From assembly GCF_002897295.1 (NCBI RefSeq), contig NZ_BEXF01000027.1, positions 1 to 64,000 of the forward strand: DNA of 64,000 bases. Direction: 5' to 3'. A program made the position numbers and the translations under genes. Below the pieces are notes generated by a model. The model was not told the DNA's origin. It searched no databases and saw only the letters and a list, made by a program, of their open reading frames with translations. Shown here piece after piece: positions 63,943 to 64,000 of this stretch. Source of the DNA: Brevibacillus reuszeri. GTDB lineage: Bacteria; Bacillota; Bacilli; Brevibacillales; Brevibacillaceae. The first letter of the stretch is position 1; the number at the start of each line of letters is the position of its first letter.

Positions 63943-64000
63943 TTATTCGTTTTCGTCTGCCTTGCTGTCGTCTGCCATTTCGTCTGCATCTAACTCGATC
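63943..64000 (-). CDS. C-terminal tail of a gene continuing beyond the window
   Basis: Eighteen codons end at TAA 63943-63945 and read IELDADEMADDSKADENE. The acidic tail alone does not identify the protein. GyrA is possible from the origin-proximal setting, but this is a guess. Confidence 0.6.
   Translation of the reverse strand, partial: IELDADEMADDSKADENE

Overview
The window looks like the chromosome of an endospore-forming Bacillota, most likely Brevibacillus or a close Paenibacillales relative. This is inferred from gene order and sporulation genes, not from a database search. Reading the minus strand from high to low coordinates, bases 40.1-0.1 kb repeat the Bacillus subtilis origin-proximal order: scr (SRP RNA), dnaX, yaaK/ebfC, recR, yaaL, bofA, csfB/gin, yaaO, tmk, yaaQ/darA, yaaR, holB, yaaT/ricT, yabA, yabB, yazA, rsmI, (abrB), metG, yabD/tatD, yabE, rnmV, rsmA, veg, sspF, ispE, purR, ridA, spoVG, glmU, prs, ctc/rplY, pth, fin, mfd, spoVT. 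Local departures are a PrsA-like foldase between mfd and spoVT, a spermidine-synthase-like gene between pth and rplY, a plus-strand CobW GTPase between glmU and spoVG, a PAS kinase between scr and dnaX, and no yabG between rsmA and veg.

Regulation can be read directly from much of this core. There are sigma-G/F-type promoters before spoVT and fin, a sigma-H-type promoter with an A+T-rich upstream box before spoVG, two tandem near-perfect sigma-A promoters before veg, and a methionine T-box before metG. abrB has exact Spo0A boxes placed just after its promoter. rplY has a leader whose terminator-like stem contains its own ribosome-binding site. Two families of short structured intergenic repeats recur around mfd, ridA and abrB/rsmI.

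Between scr (40.1 kb) and the tRNA-Ser/tadA pair (53.9-55.4 kb), genes that sit close together in B. subtilis, lies about 14 kb of accessory DNA. It holds an HD-GYP phosphodiesterase, two EamA transporters, a DedA protein and a methyltransferase. It also holds a CstR-type reactive-sulfur regulon (CstR, rhodanese, DsrE-like, TauE, TusA, with three matching operators), a two-component system and a frameshifted NlpC/P60 gene. Next to the tRNA-Ser gene is a 1.4-kb element with 19-bp terminal inverted repeats, iterated 18-bp subterminal repeats and flanking TTTTTTAA direct repeats. It has no transposase and carries a single secreted-protein gene. Its layout resembles a non-autonomous Tn7- or Mu-like transposon, and it is the most novel structure in the window.

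The right end (54-64 kb) carries RsuA, TadA, a nitroreductase, DinB and YkuK-like proteins. It then has a PTS operon (glcT, EIIA, HPr, EI, EIICB) with two RAT/terminator antitermination sites; the permease looks like an N-acetylglucosamine transporter rather than a glucose one. Last come a divergent pair of XRE regulators and the acidic C-terminus of a gene running off the window.
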